Source: a bacterium
GTDB lineage: Bacteria; Krumholzibacteriota; Krumholzibacteriia; LZORAL124-64-63
DNA: 6,539 nucleotides
Assembly: GCA_030591105.1 (NCBI GenBank)
Contig: JAUVBS010000124.1
Location: 1-6,539 of the forward strand
Direction: 5' to 3'
Program-made: the position numbers and the translations under genes
Notes under the pieces: generated by a model
Told to the model about the DNA's origin: nothing
Database searches by the model: none
What the model saw: the letters and a program-made list of their open reading frames with translations, nothing else
In this document: positions 5,828 to 6,539 of the stretch, in pieces
How positions within the stretch are numbered: the stretch's first letter is position 1
Layout: every line of letters starts with the position of its first letter

Positions 5828-6539
5828 ATGAGTCGGCTTACCAAGTTTGCCTGTCTGGCAATGGGCCTGCTGCTGGTCGGCAGCGCAATTGGTCGCGATA
5901 TTCCCGAGAGTCGGTATCTGGCCGACGGCACCCATACCGTCTTGACGAATGCGGGTACCAGCATTGGTACGGCTGTGCGCGATACGATCTACTTGATGGG
6001 TGGTGGCGGCGACTGGAGCGGTAAATTCGAATCGCCGGGCGGCAGTCCGACCTGGCACGACTGGACGCACTACGACGACACGGCGCCTTTGTCCGGCTTC
6101 TGGCACGTCGACACCTATCACATGGAGAACCTCAACGATAACGGTGCCGGCAATCACGGCGTATGGTGCGGATCCATTCAATTTCCGGCTTGCCCCGGTG
6201 AAACCGAGCCGGGCGGCTACGGCAATGACTGGAGTGACGGCTTGGACTACTGGGGCACGGTCGCCGATCCCGGTCTGAGCACCAACGTGGACATCGACTT
6301 CTACTACAACGTCGATACCGAGAGCGGCTGGGACCATTTCAATCTCAACATCGACCGCGCAGGGACCTGGGTTCAACAGCTACACGTATCCGACATCTTG
6401 ACCAACGAGCACTACACGACCACGATAGTGTTCACTCCGGCAGATTACGTCAACGGCAACCAGTTCCATATCCAGCTCCAGGTCACCTCGGACGGCAATA
6501 CGTCGGACGAGGACTGCCAGCGGCCCAGTTCCGGCGCCG
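5828..6539 (+). CDS. Secreted protein with MAM/jelly-roll-like domain, function unknown (3' end beyond window)
   Basis: From ATG 5828 there are 237 codons with no stop before the window edge, so only the N-terminal part is seen. Residues 1-22 form a signal peptide (MSRLTK, then FACLAMGLLLVGSAIG). The mature part is rich in Trp, Gly, Asp and His, with SGFWHVDTYHM (about 90-100), VWCGS around W113-C114, a second Cys at 122, GGYGNDW around Y131-W135, and TESGWDHFNLNI around W168. ESGWD also occurs in the jelly-roll module of the carboxypeptidase (589-593) in the same local setting, a beta strand followed by a fibre-like strand, which suggests a MAM/immune-inhibitor-A-like carbohydrate- or protein-binding fold. 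C114 and C122 may form a disulfide. No catalytic residues are recognised. It has its own promoter and is not in the upstream operon. A peptidase or a sorting domain could lie in the missing C-terminal part. Confidence 0.75.
   Translation, partial: MSRLTKFACLAMGLLLVGSAIGRDIPESRYLADGTHTVLTNAGTSIGTAVRDTIYLMGGGGDWSGKFESPGGSPTWHDWTHYDDTAPLSGFWHVDTYHMENLNDNGAGNHGVWCGSIQFPACPGETEPGGYGNDWSDGLDYWGTVADPGLSTNVDIDFYYNVDTESGWDHFNLNIDRAGTWVQQLHVSDILTNEHYTTTIVFTPADYVNGNQFHIQLQVTSDGNTSDEDCQRPSSGA

Noticed and set aside
5750..6376. Minus-strand open frame of 208 codons over the right-hand secreted gene
   Set aside because: It covers the plus-strand promoter and signal peptide, and the plus-strand protein has a coherent signal peptide and motifs while this one does not.
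1..6539. CRISPR arrays, insertion sequences, tRNA or other RNA genes
   Set aside because: No short regularly spaced direct repeats, transposase-like protein, terminal inverted repeats or tRNA-like cloverleaf was seen; the only long-period repeat is the coding SBBP array.

Overview
The window looks like part of a chromosome from a GC-rich, Gram-negative-type bacterium of the Fibrobacterota-Chlorobiota-Bacteroidota (FCB) assemblage, most plausibly one of its uncultured lineages (Krumholzibacteriota, Eisenbacteria and relatives). This is inferred from style: large secreted modular proteins, a FlgD-like C-terminal sorting domain with a YPNPFNP motif, SBBP beta-propeller repeats, and an M14 carboxypeptidase followed by jelly-roll and Ig-like modules. 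No rRNA or other phylogenetic marker is present, so the placement is tentative.

Layout. (1) 1-2105, minus strand: a secreted zinc carboxypeptidase (M14) whose C-terminal end runs off the left edge. (2) 2106-2522: a divergent intergenic region with a sigma70-like promoter for the carboxypeptidase, an extended -10 promoter for the rightward gene, and, in that gene's leader, a hairpin followed by a T-rich tract that resembles an intrinsic terminator or attenuator. (3) 2523-4994, plus strand: a secreted SBBP beta-propeller protein with an N-terminal DUF7948-like domain, exactly seven 65-residue repeats and a C-terminal sorting domain. (4) 4995-5576, plus strand: a DUF4126-family inner-membrane protein that begins on the base after the previous stop codon. 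(5) 5577-5827: a short intergenic region with another extended -10 promoter. (6) 5828 to the right edge, plus strand: the N-terminal part of a secreted protein of unknown function that resembles the MAM/jelly-roll module of the carboxypeptidase.

Three of the four proteins are predicted to be exported, so the window reads as an envelope or secretome locus. The carboxypeptidase probably digests external protein or peptides. The propeller protein is probably a surface or extracellular structural or binding protein delivered by a type IX-like route. The DUF4126 protein is the only predicted integral membrane protein and shares a transcript with the propeller protein. No mobile element, CRISPR array, tRNA or rRNA was seen. 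No clearly new biological system could be demonstrated; the most unusual points are the leader attenuator candidate, the indel-free seven-fold repeat and the zero-gap pairing with DUF4126.
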